Assembly: GCF_001507435.1 (NCBI RefSeq)
Contig: NZ_LMWH01000059.1
Location: forward strand, 62,001 to 126,000
Reading direction: 5' to 3'
From: Streptomyces sp. NRRL F-5122
GTDB taxonomy: Bacteria > Actinomycetota > Actinomycetes > Streptomycetales > Streptomycetaceae
DNA: 64,000 nt
Every line of letters begins with the position of its first letter. Within the stretch, counting starts at the first letter, position 1. This document shows, piece by piece, positions 18,638-28,724 of this stretch. A program made the translations under genes and the position numbers. Under the pieces are notes generated by a model. The model was not told where the DNA came from. It was given only the letters and a program-made list of their open reading frames with translations, and searched no databases.

Positions 18638-19717
18638 ATGTTCCTGCGCGTGACTTCAGAAGACGCGCACGGGGACGGCAAGGGTGGCGAAACGCGGCGG
18701 GGCGATGGGCGGACCCGTCTGATCAGGGCCGCGGGAGCCCTCGTCGCCTGCGGGCTCGTTCTGGCGATGGCCGGGGCGGGCTGGGCGTACTGGCACCTCA
18801 ACCAGAACATCAAGAGCGTCGACATCGACGGTGCCCTGGGCAGTGATCGGCCGGCGCGGGCGATGACAACCCCGGCGCCCTCGGCCTCGGCCTCCGCCTC
18901 TCCGCTGCCCAGCGGCGCGCTGAGCCTCCTGGTCCTCGGCTCCGACTCGCGTGGCGGCCGGGCGAACGCGGCACTCGGCGGCGGCGACAGCTCCGGCGCC
19001 CGCTCGGACACGGCGATGGTGGTGCACGTCGACGCGGGCCGCGCCGGGGCGACGGTGGTGAGCATTCCGCGCGACACCCTGGTCACCCGCCCGTCGTGCC
19101 CACTGCCCTCGGGCGGTACGACGGCGGTGGCGTACAGCTCGATGTTCAACAGCGCGTACTCGGTGGGCGGCCCGGCCTGCGCGGTGAAGACGGTCGAGTC
19201 GATGACGGGTATCCGCATGGACCACTACCTCGAGATCGACTTCTCGGGGTTCGCGAAGCTGGTGGACACGCTCGGCGGGATCACGGTCACCACCGACCAG
19301 GACATCGACGACGACAAGAGCCATCTGCACCTTCAGGCGGGCACGCACAGGCTCGACGGCGAGCAGGCCCTGGCCCTGGCCCGCACACGGCACGGCATAG
19401 GCGACGGCAGCGACCTCGGCCGCATAGGCCTGCAGCAGAAGGTGGTGAAGGCACTGCTGGAACAGATCGCGTCGTCGAAGCTGCTGACCGACCCCACCGC
19501 CCTCTACCGGGTCGCCGACGCGATCACGGGCAGCCTGACCACGGACACCGGCCTGGACTCGCTGCCGGAACTGGTGCGCTTCGCCCAGAGCCTGCAGGGG
19601 CTGACGTCGCAGAACATGAAGACGGTGATGATGCCGGTGGTGCCGGCGGCTTCCGACCACGATCGAGTGGTGGCGAAGGAACCGGCGGCGAGCGCGTTGT
19701 GGAAGTCGCTCCGGTGA
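18638..19717 (+). CDS. LytR-CpsA-Psr (LCP) family cell-wall glycopolymer ligase
   Basis: A 359-residue membrane protein. A short cytoplasmic tail, one transmembrane helix (about 31–51) and a Ser/Pro linker precede the LCP domain from about residue 95. LCP signatures are visible: LLVLGSDSR (97–105), RSDTAM (122–127), SIPRDT (142–147), the DHYLEIDFSGF and DTLGGI blocks, and ALALARTRHG with its conserved Arg residues. LCP proteins attach teichoic acids or other polymers from polyprenyl-PP carriers to peptidoglycan. A CATAAT (18624–18629) lies so close to the ATG that the message may be nearly leaderless. Confidence 0.92.
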   Translation: MFLRVTSEDAHGDGKGGETRRGDGRTRLIRAAGALVACGLVLAMAGAGWAYWHLNQNIKSVDIDGALGSDRPARAMTTPAPSASASASPLPSGALSLLVLGSDSRGGRANAALGGGDSSGARSDTAMVVHVDAGRAGATVVSIPRDTLVTRPSCPLPSGGTTAVAYSSMFNSAYSVGGPACAVKTVESMTGIRMDHYLEIDFSGFAKLVDTLGGITVTTDQDIDDDKSHLHLQAGTHRLDGEQALALARTRHGIGDGSDLGRIGLQQKVVKALLEQIASSKLLTDPTALYRVADAITGSLTTDTGLDSLPELVRFAQSLQGLTSQNMKTVMMPVVPAASDHDRVVAKEPAASALWKSLR

Positions 19718-19872
19718 GGCCCCGGGCCCGGACCTGAGCGTCCGGCCTGCGGCTACGGCCACGGAAAAAGATTCCGCGAAAAAGTTCGCGGCTCGTGTCG
19801 AGGCACGCCGTCCCCGTTCGACGCATGGGTGAGAGGCCGGGACGGACCCGGCCGCCGTATCGAGGAGTCACC

Positions 19873-20229
19873 GTGCCGCGTTACATGTCGCTCGTTCGCA
19901 TCGACGAGACCACCGCACCCCAGGAGGGCCCGAGCCCCGAGCTGATGGAACGCATGGGGGAGCTGATCGAGGAGGTCACCAAGGCCGGGGTGATGCTCGA
20001 CACCGCCGGGCTGACGCCGACCGCCCAGGGCACCCGGGTGCGCTGGGAAGGTGGAGAGCTCTCCGTCACGGACGGTCCCTTCACCGAGTCCAAGGAGGTC
20101 ATCGGCGGCTACGCGATCATGCAGTGCAAGGACATGGCCGAGGCGATCGAGTGGGCCAAGCGCTTCGTGAAGGTCCATGAGGAGTTCTGGACGGTCACCT
20201 GTGAGGTGCGGGAGATCGTCCAGGGCTGA
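19873..20229 (+). CDS. YCII/DGPF-domain protein, partner of an ECF42 sigma factor
   Basis: A 118-residue protein with the DGPF motif (VTDGPFTESKEVIGGY) of the YCII-related family. It begins PRYMSLVRIDE and has a C-terminal ferredoxin-like strand. DGPF proteins are the standard genomic partners of ECF42 sigma factors, and here the sigma gene begins 45 bases downstream. The GTG at 19873 has GAGGAG seven bases upstream. Its biochemical role is unknown. Confidence 0.9.
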   Translation: MPRYMSLVRIDETTAPQEGPSPELMERMGELIEEVTKAGVMLDTAGLTPTAQGTRVRWEGGELSVTDGPFTESKEVIGGYAIMQCKDMAEAIEWAKRFVKVHEEFWTVTCEVREIVQG

Positions 20230-20274
20230 GCGTCCCTTGGCGCTCGTCCGCCGGGGGGTGTTGCATGGTGGGCT

Positions 20275-21552
20275 GTGGAACATCAGCCCACCCCCTCCCC
20301 GGCCGCGGGCGACCCCTCCCGCGTGATCGAGACCGTCTTCCGGATGGAGTCGCCGCGCGTCATCGCCGGTGTCGCACGGATCGTGCGCGATGTGGCCATC
20401 GCCGAGGAGCTGGCGCAGGACGCACTGGTCGCCGCCCTGGAGCAGTGGCCGCGCGACGGCGTGCCCGACAACCCCGGCGCCTGGCTGACGGCCACCGCCA
20501 AGCACCGCGCGATCGACCTCGTACGCCGCCGGGAGCGGTATGCGCGCAAGCTGGCGGAGGTCGGGCGGGACCTGGAGGCGACGCCGTACCACGTCGACGA
20601 GCCGGCCGATCCGGACGACATCGACGACGACCTGCTGCGGCTCGTCTTCACGGCCTGCCACCCCGTCCTGCCCGCCGAGTCCCGCATCGCGCTCACCCTG
20701 CGCCTGCTCGGCGGACTGACCACGGCCGAGATCGCCCGGGCGTTCCTCGTTGCCGAGACCACCGTCGCGCAGCGCATCGTGCGGGCCAAGCGCACCCTCG
20801 CGGCGAAGGGCGTCGCCTTCGAGGTGCCCTACGGGCCCGAACGGGACGCGCGGCTCGGATCGGTGCTCGAGGTCATCTATCTGATCTTCAACGAGGGGTA
20901 CTCGGCCACCGCGGGTGACGATCTGCTGCGTCCCGCCCTGTGCGAGGACGCGCTGCGGCTGGCCCGTGTGCTGGCCGAGTTGATGCCCAAGGAGCCCGAA
21001 GTGCACGGGCTCGCCTCGCTGCTGGAGTTCCAGGCGTCCCGCTCGGCCGCCCGCACCGGACCGAACGGCGAGCCGGTTCTGCTCGGGGACCAGAACCGGA
21101 CCCGCTGGAACCGCCTGCTCATCGCCCGCGGTGTGACCGCGCTCGGCCGCGCCGACGCGGTCGCCACCGGGGTCCCCGGCCCGTACGCCCTCCAGGCCGC
21201 GATCGCCGCCTGCCATGCCCATGCGCACCGGTACGAGGACACGGACTGGGCGCGCATCGTCGCTCTCTACGGTCTGCTGGCCGCCCGGTCGCCGTCGCCC
21301 GTCGTCGAGTTGAACCGCGCGGTCGCCGTCTCGATGGCCGAGGGCCCGGGTCCGGCCCTGGAGATCGTCGACCGGCTGGCGGGCGAGCCGGCCCTGCGCG
21401 GCTACCACCTGCTGCCGAGCGTCCGCGGCGATCTGCTGGCCCGGCTGGGGCGTACGTCCGAGGCCCGTGCGGAGTTCGAGCGCGCCGCTTCGCTCGCCCG
21501 CAACGAGCGGGAGCGGGAACTGCTCCGGGCGCGTGCGCAGGACTGCCGCTGA
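20275..21552 (+). CDS. ECF42-type RNA polymerase sigma factor with long C-terminal extension
   Basis: A 425-residue sigma factor. Region 2 (about 20–90) includes RDVAIAEELAQDALVAAL and PGAWLTATAKHRAIDLVRR. Region 4 (about 130–185) has the helix-turn-helix LTTAEIARAFLVAETTVAQR. The C-terminal 230 residues (IYLIFNEGYSAT…, LARVLAELMP…, ALGRTSEARAEF…) form the helical TPR-like extension that defines ECF42 and is thought to regulate the factor in place of an anti-sigma. Start is a GTG. The preceding DGPF gene is its conserved partner. The likely function is transcription of DGPF-protein genes. Confidence 0.9.
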   Translation: MEHQPTPSPAAGDPSRVIETVFRMESPRVIAGVARIVRDVAIAEELAQDALVAALEQWPRDGVPDNPGAWLTATAKHRAIDLVRRRERYARKLAEVGRDLEATPYHVDEPADPDDIDDDLLRLVFTACHPVLPAESRIALTLRLLGGLTTAEIARAFLVAETTVAQRIVRAKRTLAAKGVAFEVPYGPERDARLGSVLEVIYLIFNEGYSATAGDDLLRPALCEDALRLARVLAELMPKEPEVHGLASLLEFQASRSAARTGPNGEPVLLGDQNRTRWNRLLIARGVTALGRADAVATGVPGPYALQAAIAACHAHAHRYEDTDWARIVALYGLLAARSPSPVVELNRAVAVSMAEGPGPALEIVDRLAGEPALRGYHLLPSVRGDLLARLGRTSEARAEFERAASLARNERERELLRARAQDCR

Positions 21553-21553
21553 A

Positions 21554-22726
21554 CTAGGCCGGGTGCCCGAGCAGCATCGTCGGCGCACCGGCCACCCGGG
21601 TCAGGAACACGGTCACGGCGTTGGGTCCGTGCGGTTTGGGCAGGACCTTCCGGCGCAGCTCCTCCGGCTCGACCGCCGAGCCGCGCTTCTTGACGGTCAC
21701 GACCCCGACCTCCCGCTCGCGCAGCAGCGCCTTCAGCCTCTTCACGTTGAACGGGAGCCGGTCGGTGATCTCGTACGCGGTGGCGTAGGGCGAGTCCCGG
21801 TGCTCGTCCGCCGTCACATACGCGATCGTCTCGTCGATCAGACCGCCGTCGAGTTCCTCCGCCACCTCCGCGACCAGGTGCGCGCGGATCGCGGCGCCGT
21901 CCGGCTCGTAGAGGTAGCGGCCGGGCGCGCGCACGGGCGGGTCGGGCAGCGCGCGGCCGCGCAGCACACGCGGGCCGGGCAGCAGGGTGGCGCGTACGAG
22001 CCCCGGCTGCGTGCCGAACCAGAGCACGGCCTCCTTCACATCGCCGCCGTCCGAGATCCATTCGGCCTCCGCCGCGGTGGGCACCGCCTCGTGCGGGATG
22101 CCCGGTGCGACCTTCAGGGCCGCGTGCGGTGCCTTCAGGGCCGTTGCCACGGCCCAGGACAGCGGGGGTGAGTACGCCTCGGGATCGAAGATCCGGCCGC
22201 GCCCGCCGCGCCGCGCCGGGTCGACGAAGACGGCGTCGTAGCCGGACACGTCCACGTCCGTGACGTCCGCCTCGCGCACCTCGATCAGTGCGGACAGGCC
22301 CAGCGCCTCGGCGTTCGCCCGCGCCGCGGCTGCCGTCAGAGGGTCCCGGTCCACGGCGAGGACCCGGATTCCCGCCCGGGCGAACGCGATCGCGTCGCCG
22401 CCGATGCCGCAGCACAGATCGGCGACCGAGGTCGCGCCGAGTTCCCGCAGCCGCCCCGCGCGATGGGCCGCGACGGCGGTCCTGGTGGACTGCTCGACCC
22501 CGTTCGCCGTGAAGAACATCTGCTCCGCGTCCTCGGCGCCGAACTTCGCAGCCGCCCGTTGGCGCAGCCGCGCCTGCGCGAGGGCCGCCGAGACCAGATC
22601 GGCGGGGTGTTCGCGGCGCAACCGGGTGGCGACGGCCAGTTCCTGCGCCGGAGCGGTGCCGCGCACCTCGTCCAGGAGAGCGCGGCCCTCGGGGGTGAGC
22701 AGGGAGGCGAAGGAGAGGTCGTTCAC
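21554..22726 (-). CDS. Class I SAM-dependent methyltransferase, THUMP-like domain protein
   Basis: A 390-residue protein. An N-terminal helical region (1–95) precedes a Rossmann methyltransferase core, with the SAM-binding VADLCCGIGGDA (101–112), acidic AVDRDP (124–129) and the catalytic-type VDPARR (168–173). A C-terminal region of about 120 residues with KKRGSAVEPEELRR resembles the THUMP-like domain of this family. The likely substrate is RNA but is not known. The GTG at 22726 begins the conserved frame. Its stop lies two bases after the sigma-factor stop on the other strand. Confidence 0.85.
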   Translation of the reverse strand: MNDLSFASLLTPEGRALLDEVRGTAPAQELAVATRLRREHPADLVSAALAQARLRQRAAAKFGAEDAEQMFFTANGVEQSTRTAVAAHRAGRLRELGATSVADLCCGIGGDAIAFARAGIRVLAVDRDPLTAAAARANAEALGLSALIEVREADVTDVDVSGYDAVFVDPARRGGRGRIFDPEAYSPPLSWAVATALKAPHAALKVAPGIPHEAVPTAAEAEWISDGGDVKEAVLWFGTQPGLVRATLLPGPRVLRGRALPDPPVRAPGRYLYEPDGAAIRAHLVAEVAEELDGGLIDETIAYVTADEHRDSPYATAYEITDRLPFNVKRLKALLREREVGVVTVKKRGSAVEPEELRRKVLPKPHGPNAVTVFLTRVAGAPTMLLGHPA

Positions 22727-22816
22727 CCGGACATTGTCGACCAGTCGGTGGACGGCGTGCGTCCGGCCGCGGTGTCGGCCTGGCAGGGGCGCCGGTCGCT
22801 GGAAGGATCCGACACC

Positions 22817-22990
22817 ATGTGGCTCGTACGACAAAACGACGAAAAGTGGGCCGGGTGCCCCTTGCGGCGTGCTGTTCGGGCGGCGAAGCGCACGGGCAGG
22901 GGTACGGCGGGCGCGGGCGTGCCGCAACGGTTCCTGCGCAGGGCCACGGACGGGAGGTTCGCGGAAGCGGGCGCGGAGGTCCACCCGTGA
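22817..22990 (+). CDS. 57-residue basic protein translationally coupled to the lipoprotein deacetylase
   Basis: An ATG with GGAAGGA ten bases upstream opens a 57-codon frame. Its TGA overlaps the GTG of the next gene (GTGA), the classic arrangement for translational coupling. The product starts MWLVRQNDEKWAG and is then Arg/Ala/Gly-rich, with no hydrophobic segment. Codon use is somewhat relaxed in the first 20 codons and typical after that. Function unknown. The strong ribosome site and overlap are the reasons to call it real. Confidence 0.5.
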   Translation: MWLVRQNDEKWAGCPLRRAVRAAKRTGRGTAGAGVPQRFLRRATDGRFAEAGAEVHP

Positions 22991-23775
22991 GGGCACGGCC
23001 GCGGGCCCTGCTCGCCGCGACACTCGCCGCCGTGCTCCTGTCCGGCTGCGCCCAGTCCGTCGACCCGATCGAACGGCTGGGCAAGAAGGCGGCGCAGAAG
23101 GTGCAGCGTCCGGATCGGGCGTACCGCCGCTGGGGTCTGAGCGCTCCGCTCACCCCCGCGCCCCGTCCGGCCCGGCCCGCGGGCGGCCCGGGCCGGACGG
23201 GAGATGGGCTGCCACCGGTCCTCGATCGAGTTCCCACCCAGGACAAGGTCGTCTTCCTGGCGTACGACGAAGACGTCGAGGGCGACCCCCGGTTCGTGGA
23301 CATGGTCCGTGAACTGCGGCTCCCCGTCAGTGTGTTCCTCACGGCCGACGGCGCCGGGCCGAAGGGTGCGGATGCCGCGCGCCTGCGGGCGGCCGGTGCG
23401 GCCGTCCAGAACCACGCCCTGGGCCACTTCGTGCTGCGCGGCCGCTCCTACGGCGAACAGCGTGCCGAGATCTGCGGACAGCGGGACCGGCTGACGGCGC
23501 GCGCGGGCCCGGGTCCGCGGCTGCTCCGCCCACCGCACGGCGTCTACGACCGCACCACCCTCCGCGCGGCGGCGGACTGCGGCGTCTCGGCGGTGATCCT
23601 GTGGCGCCCCGTACCGCAACCGTACGGCGCGGGCACGGCCCTGCATCCGGGCGACATCGTCCGCCCCCGCGGGACCGGCCGCCGACTCGCCTCCCCGACC
23701 GCTGAGACGGCGCGCCTGCTGCGCCGCATCCAGGCGAGCGGGTTCACGGTGGCCCGTCTGGAGGACTACCTGTAG
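22987..23775 (+). CDS. Lipoprotein of the NodB/polysaccharide-deacetylase family, atypical active site
   Basis: A 262-residue protein with a lipobox LLSGC (Cys21) predicting a membrane lipoprotein. The NodB fold is indicated by a first strand VVFLAYDED (88–96), an H-rich segment NHALGH (142–147) and RPPHG (181–185). The canonical first motif TFDDGP is here AYDEDVE and the second histidine motif is changed, so metal binding may differ. It could act on cell-wall GlcNAc or be a non-catalytic relative. The GTG at 22987 overlaps the upstream small ORF. The fold is fairly sure; activity is not. Confidence 0.75.
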   Translation: MRARPRALLAATLAAVLLSGCAQSVDPIERLGKKAAQKVQRPDRAYRRWGLSAPLTPAPRPARPAGGPGRTGDGLPPVLDRVPTQDKVVFLAYDEDVEGDPRFVDMVRELRLPVSVFLTADGAGPKGADAARLRAAGAAVQNHALGHFVLRGRSYGEQRAEICGQRDRLTARAGPGPRLLRPPHGVYDRTTLRAAADCGVSAVILWRPVPQPYGAGTALHPGDIVRPRGTGRRLASPTAETARLLRRIQASGFTVARLEDYL

Positions 23776-23844
23776 CGCGGGCCGGGGAACGGGGTGCGGA
23801 ACGACCCCCGGGTCAGCCCGTCCTCGGCGCCGCGCCGCGGCCGA

Positions 23845-23871
23845 CTGGCACTCCGCTTGACCGAGTGCTAA
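23845..23871. promoter_or_regulatory. CIRCE element 1 (HrcA operator)
   Basis: CTGGCACTC, nine bases, then GAGTGCTAA, matching the CIRCE consensus TTAGCACTC-N9-GAGTGCTAA at 16 of 18 arm positions. It overlaps the −35 region of the groES promoter, so HrcA binding would block polymerase. Confidence 0.88.
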
Positions 23872-23886
23872 TCGCGGTCATAGTCT
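23857..23886 (+). promoter_or_regulatory. groES–groEL promoter
   Basis: TTGACC at 23857–23862 and TAGTCT at 23881–23886 are spaced by 18 bases. They are embedded between and within the two CIRCE elements. Confidence 0.6.
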
Positions 23887-23891
23887 CGGCT

Positions 23892-23918
23892 CTGGCACTC
23901 GGCAGTGACGAGTGCCAA
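23892..23918. promoter_or_regulatory. CIRCE element 2 (HrcA operator)
   Basis: CTGGCACTC, nine bases, GAGTGCCAA: a second CIRCE just downstream of the −10, around the expected transcription start. The element start-to-start distance is 47 bases. Confidence 0.88.
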
Positions 23919-24017
23919 CAAAGCGACGGGCAGGTCCGGCACCCGCGACGACGGATCCACCTGGTCGCCACCTCAGACAGTTAACCCCGTGAGATCTCCG
24001 AAGGGGGAGGTCGGATC

Positions 24018-24326
24018 GTGACGACCACCAGCTCCAAGGTTGCCATCAAGCCGCTCGAGGACCGCATCGTGGTCCAGCCGCTGGATGCTGAGCAGACCAC
24101 CGCCTCTGGCCTGGTCATTCCGGACACCGCCAAGGAGAAGCCCCAGGAGGGCGTCGTCCTGGCCGTGGGCCCGGGCCGCTTCGAGAACGGCGAGCGTCTT
24201 CCGCTCGACGTCAAGACCGGCGACATCGTGCTGTACAGCAAGTACGGCGGCACCGAGGTGAAGTACAACGGCGAGGAGTACCTCGTCCTCTCGGCTCGCG
24301 ACGTGCTCGCGATCATCGAGAAGTAA
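24018..24326 (+). CDS. groES: Co-chaperonin GroES
   Basis: The 102-residue co-chaperonin capping GroEL. It has [15 protein letters not shown] at the N terminus, the mobile-loop segment [20 protein letters not shown] (residues about 25–44), and [16 protein letters not shown] at the end. The GTG has GGGGGAGG ten bases upstream. It is HrcA/CIRCE-controlled and lies upstream of groEL with a hairpin between. Confidence 0.97.
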   Translation: MTTTSSKVAIKPLEDRIVVQPLDAEQTTASGLVIPDTAKEKPQEGVVLAVGPGRFENGERLPLDVKTGDIVLYSKYGGTEVKYNGEEYLVLSARDVLAIIEK

Positions 24327-24352
24327 TTCACCGAAGCAGATTGCTCTGAACT

Positions 24353-24397
24353 GCGCCCCTGGCCCCCCGCGACCGATCAGCCGGGCGCCGGGGGCGC
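24353..24397 (+). terminator. Hairpin between groES and groEL
   Basis: GCGCCCCTGGC and GCCGGGGGCGC form an 11-base stem with one mismatch. It may act as a partial terminator or RNA-processing site that sets a groES:groEL ratio. Confidence 0.5.
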
Positions 24398-24419
24398 GGT
24401 TCGTTCTTCACCGTGATGA

Positions 24420-26099
<1,680 letters not shown>

Positions 26100-26121
26100 C
26101 GCGAGCCGACAAGCGGTACTG

Positions 26122-26151
26122 AGGCCCGGCACCCTCGGGGGTGCCGGGCCT
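26122..26151 (+). terminator. groEL terminator
   Basis: A perfect 12-base stem (AGGCCCGGCACC with its complement) around the loop CTCGGG, 23 bases after the groEL stop and followed by TTGCG. Confidence 0.88.
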
Positions 26152-26234
26152 TGCGCTGTCCGCCCCCCGACCCGCCGGCGGCCGATGGCTTACTCTGCCG
26201 GGCGCATTCGGGCCGTCATCGGCCTCACCCACGA

Positions 26235-26277
26235 CAACGGGACCCGGCCGGGCGGTTCGCGGCCCGACGGCCCGTTG
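26235..26277 (-). terminator. Hairpin after the minus-strand SnoaL-type gene
   Basis: CAACGGG… pairs with …CCCGTTG and a second GC block (GGGC/GCCC) closes an imperfect stem, five bases downstream of the next gene's stop. It ends the gene converging on groEL. Confidence 0.5.
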
Positions 26278-26281
26278 CCTT

Positions 26282-26989
26282 CTAGACCTCGAGCACGTCC
26301 AGTTCCCCCAGTTGTTCCATCAGGCCCAGCCGGTCGTACTGCCACCAGCCCTCGACGATCTTTCCGTCGGCTCCGCACCGGAAGACCGTCGTGCCGGTCG
26401 TGGTGACCTCCCTGCCCGTGGGCGGGATGCCGAGGAACTCGCCCGTGTGCCTGCCCTTCCAGGACCAGCGGGTGCACACCTTGTCCCCCTCGGCGATCTG
26501 GTCCTCGACGGTGAACGCGAAGTCGAAACCGGCCCGCCACTCCCGGATCTCGCGCCGCATCGCGTCCATCCCGATGGTGTCCTGCTCGTTGGCGGGATCG
26601 TGGCCGTGGTAGTTCTCGGCGAGCAGTCCGTCGAGCGGCGGCAGCTCGCCCCGGGCGGCGACGACGTCGAAGTACCGCCGTACGTTCGCCACGTACAACT
26701 GCTCGTCCCGCACCACCACCAGGTCCGTGAAGACGGGCATCTCGTCGCAGAGGGCGATCATGTCGTGGAAGATGCGGTCGGTCTCCGGAAGGTTCGAGGT
26801 CCGCATCGCCTCCTCGTAGGAGGGGAACTCCACGATCTCGATGAAGTGCGAGGCGTCCGACCTGTCCTTGCCGATCAGGCTGTGTGTCGCACTCCGTCTG
26901 CCGCCGGTCTGTTCGAGCCATGTGTCCACGAGCCGGTTCATCTCGTCGAACCGGCTGGTCCTGCAATCTATGAGCTGCACGAATGTCAT
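26282..26989 (-). CDS. Two-domain protein: ABM-like dimeric barrel plus SnoaL-like cyclase domain
   Basis: A 235-residue protein. The first 95 residues (MTFVQLIDCRTSRFDEM… HFIEIVEFPSYEEAM…) look like a dimeric alpha-beta barrel of the antibiotic-monooxygenase type. Residues about 105–235 (MDAMRREIREWRAGFDFAF, then W-W-x-x-GxHTGEFLGIPPTG and GKIVEGWWQYD) match the SnoaL-like ester-cyclase/NTF2 family. The GIPPTGR motif is characteristic. No polyketide genes are nearby, so the substrate is unknown. The ATG at 26989 has GGAGGC seven bases upstream. It is convergent with groEL. Confidence 0.8.
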   Translation of the reverse strand: MTFVQLIDCRTSRFDEMNRLVDTWLEQTGGRRSATHSLIGKDRSDASHFIEIVEFPSYEEAMRTSNLPETDRIFHDMIALCDEMPVFTDLVVVRDEQLYVANVRRYFDVVAARGELPPLDGLLAENYHGHDPANEQDTIGMDAMRREIREWRAGFDFAFTVEDQIAEGDKVCTRWSWKGRHTGEFLGIPPTGREVTTTGTTVFRCGADGKIVEGWWQYDRLGLMEQLGELDVLEV

Positions 26990-27106
26990 GACGCCGCCTC
27001 CGGCCCCCCTGGGTCCGGCAGATACGCCCATCCTCCCACCCGAGGGGCGGCGTCACCTCTCCCGCAGCGGCCCGCGCCTGCGGCGCCGCACGGCCGTGCC
27101 CGGTTG

Positions 27107-27880
27107 CTACTGCGGTCCGAACCTGCGCCCCGTCCGGGTGGTGATCCCGCCCAGCAGCGCACGCGGCGTCACCTTGACCACACCCATCAGCGCCTTGTAC
27201 CGAGGGTCGGGAATGGACACCGTCCTGCCCCGGGCCAGATCCGCGAGTGCGGTGGCGACCAGCTTGTCGGCGTCCAGCCACATCCAGCCGGGGATGGTCT
27301 CCGTCCCCATTCCGGCGCGATCGTGGAACTCCGTGCGTACGAAGCCGGGGCACAGCACCATCAGCCGTACTCCCGATCCGGCCAGTTCCCGTGCCGCGCC
27401 CTGGGTGAACTGCACGACCCACGCCTTGGACGCGCCGTACGTGCCGCGCGGGACGAACGCCGCCACCGAGGCCACGTTGACGATCCCGCCGCGGCCGCGG
27501 GTGCGCATCGACTCCGCCGCCGCGCTCGTCAGCCGCAGCACCGCCTCGCAGTGCACCTTGAGCATGCGCAGCTCGTCCGCCATGGGGACGTCGAGATAGT
27601 GGCCCTTGTTGCCGAAGCCCGCGTTGTTGACGAGCAGGTCGACCGGGTTCTTCAGCTCGGACAGACGCGCGGCCACCGCCTCGATGCCCTCGTCGGTGGC
27701 GAGGTCCGCGGTCAGCACCTCCGCCTCGATGCCGTGCCGGTCGTGCAACTCCGTCGCGTGCTCGCGCAGCCGCTTGGTGTCGCGCGCCACCAGGACGAGG
27801 TCATGGCCGTCGGCGGCCAGCCGTCGTGCGAACGCGGCGCCGATGCCCGCGGTCGCTCCCGTAATCAGAGCCGTTGTCAT
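27107..27880 (-). CDS. Short-chain dehydrogenase/reductase
   Basis: A 257-residue classical SDR. It has the nucleotide loop TGATAGIG (7–14), NNAG (85–88) and the catalytic Ser138, Tyr148 and Lys152 (YGASK). VARD after the second strand favours NADP(H). PGFVRTEF follows the active site. The C-terminal 60 residues, with LMGVVKVTPRALLGG, suggest membrane association as in DltE-like SDRs. The ATG at 27880 is the natural start; the upstream in-frame extension has poor coding character. Substrate unknown. Confidence 0.88.
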   Translation of the reverse strand: MTTALITGATAGIGAAFARRLAADGHDLVLVARDTKRLREHATELHDRHGIEAEVLTADLATDEGIEAVAARLSELKNPVDLLVNNAGFGNKGHYLDVPMADELRMLKVHCEAVLRLTSAAAESMRTRGRGGIVNVASVAAFVPRGTYGASKAWVVQFTQGAARELAGSGVRLMVLCPGFVRTEFHDRAGMGTETIPGWMWLDADKLVATALADLARGRTVSIPDPRYKALMGVVKVTPRALLGGITTRTGRRFGPQ

Positions 27881-27969
27881 GGGCCAACGATAGTGACCCG
27901 GACGGATCGAGTCCGCCTGCCGGACCGGGCATTCCACCGGCTCCACCGCCAACGTCCCTATGGGGTGCG

Positions 27970-28644
27970 TCAGTTCCCGGCGGGGCGCATCTGCATGTAT
28001 CGACGTGCCGCCGCGGCGGTCTCCGGGTGCAGCGCATCGCCCGCCGCCAACAGGTCCGGCAGCAGATGCCGTTCCGTGGTGGACGCGCGGAACTGAAGGG
28101 CGACGGTGATGTCGTGCCCGGGCCGGTGCACGATCTCGATGGGGTCGCCCGTCCGCGTCTCACCCGGTTCGATCACGCGCAGATACGCTCCGGGTGCCCC
28201 CCGGTGCGTGAACCGCCTGACCCAGCCCCGCTCGCCCAGGTGTCCCTGGAAGGTGCGGCAGGGGATCCGCCCGGAGGTCACCTCGAGCACCAGCTCCGAG
28301 CCGACGCGCCAGCGCTCGCCGATCAGGGCGCCGGACACGTCGAGTTCCTCCGTGGTGAGGTTCTCGCCGAACGAGCCGTTCGGCAGCGGGCGGCCGAGCT
28401 CGCGCTCCCACGCGTCCAGGTCCTCACGGGCGAACGCGTACACTGCCTGGTCGTCGCCACCGTGATGCCGCAGGTCGCACACCGCGTCCCCGGCCAGCCC
28501 GCTCGCCCCGGTTCCCTTGGGCCCGGGGGCGGTCACGCGCACCCGCCCGTCCACGGGCCGCTTGTCGATGCCCGTCACCCCCAGCGGCTGGTCGGTGTAG
28601 TCGACGGCCACGGGCCGGCCCAGATTCAGAGACAGAAGCTTCAT
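27970..28644 (-). CDS. MOSC-domain protein (YiiM-like)
   Basis: A 224-residue protein with the MOSC fold. HHGGDDQAVYAFAREDL, FGENLTTEEL, and the conserved Cys in GRIPCRTF (Cys129) are typical of YiiM-type proteins. These use a molybdenum cofactor to reduce N-hydroxylated compounds or to transfer sulfur. It starts at an ATG, diverging from the LysR gene across 80 bases, so it is a candidate target of that regulator. Substrate is not evident. Confidence 0.88.
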   Translation of the reverse strand: MKLLSLNLGRPVAVDYTDQPLGVTGIDKRPVDGRVRVTAPGPKGTGASGLAGDAVCDLRHHGGDDQAVYAFAREDLDAWERELGRPLPNGSFGENLTTEELDVSGALIGERWRVGSELVLEVTSGRIPCRTFQGHLGERGWVRRFTHRGAPGAYLRVIEPGETRTGDPIEIVHRPGHDITVALQFRASTTERHLLPDLLAAGDALHPETAAAARRYMQMRPAGN

Positions 28645-28724
28645 GTCCGCACCGTAGGGGACGAAAGGTCAAAGCGTCGACGCAATATCAGCCGCCTTGT
28701 CCAAGATTCGCTTATGCTTGCAGG

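Noticed and set aside
26153..26234. Short plus-strand frame after the groEL terminator
   Set aside because: It lies between two terminators, has no ribosome site and runs antisense into the SnoaL-type gene.
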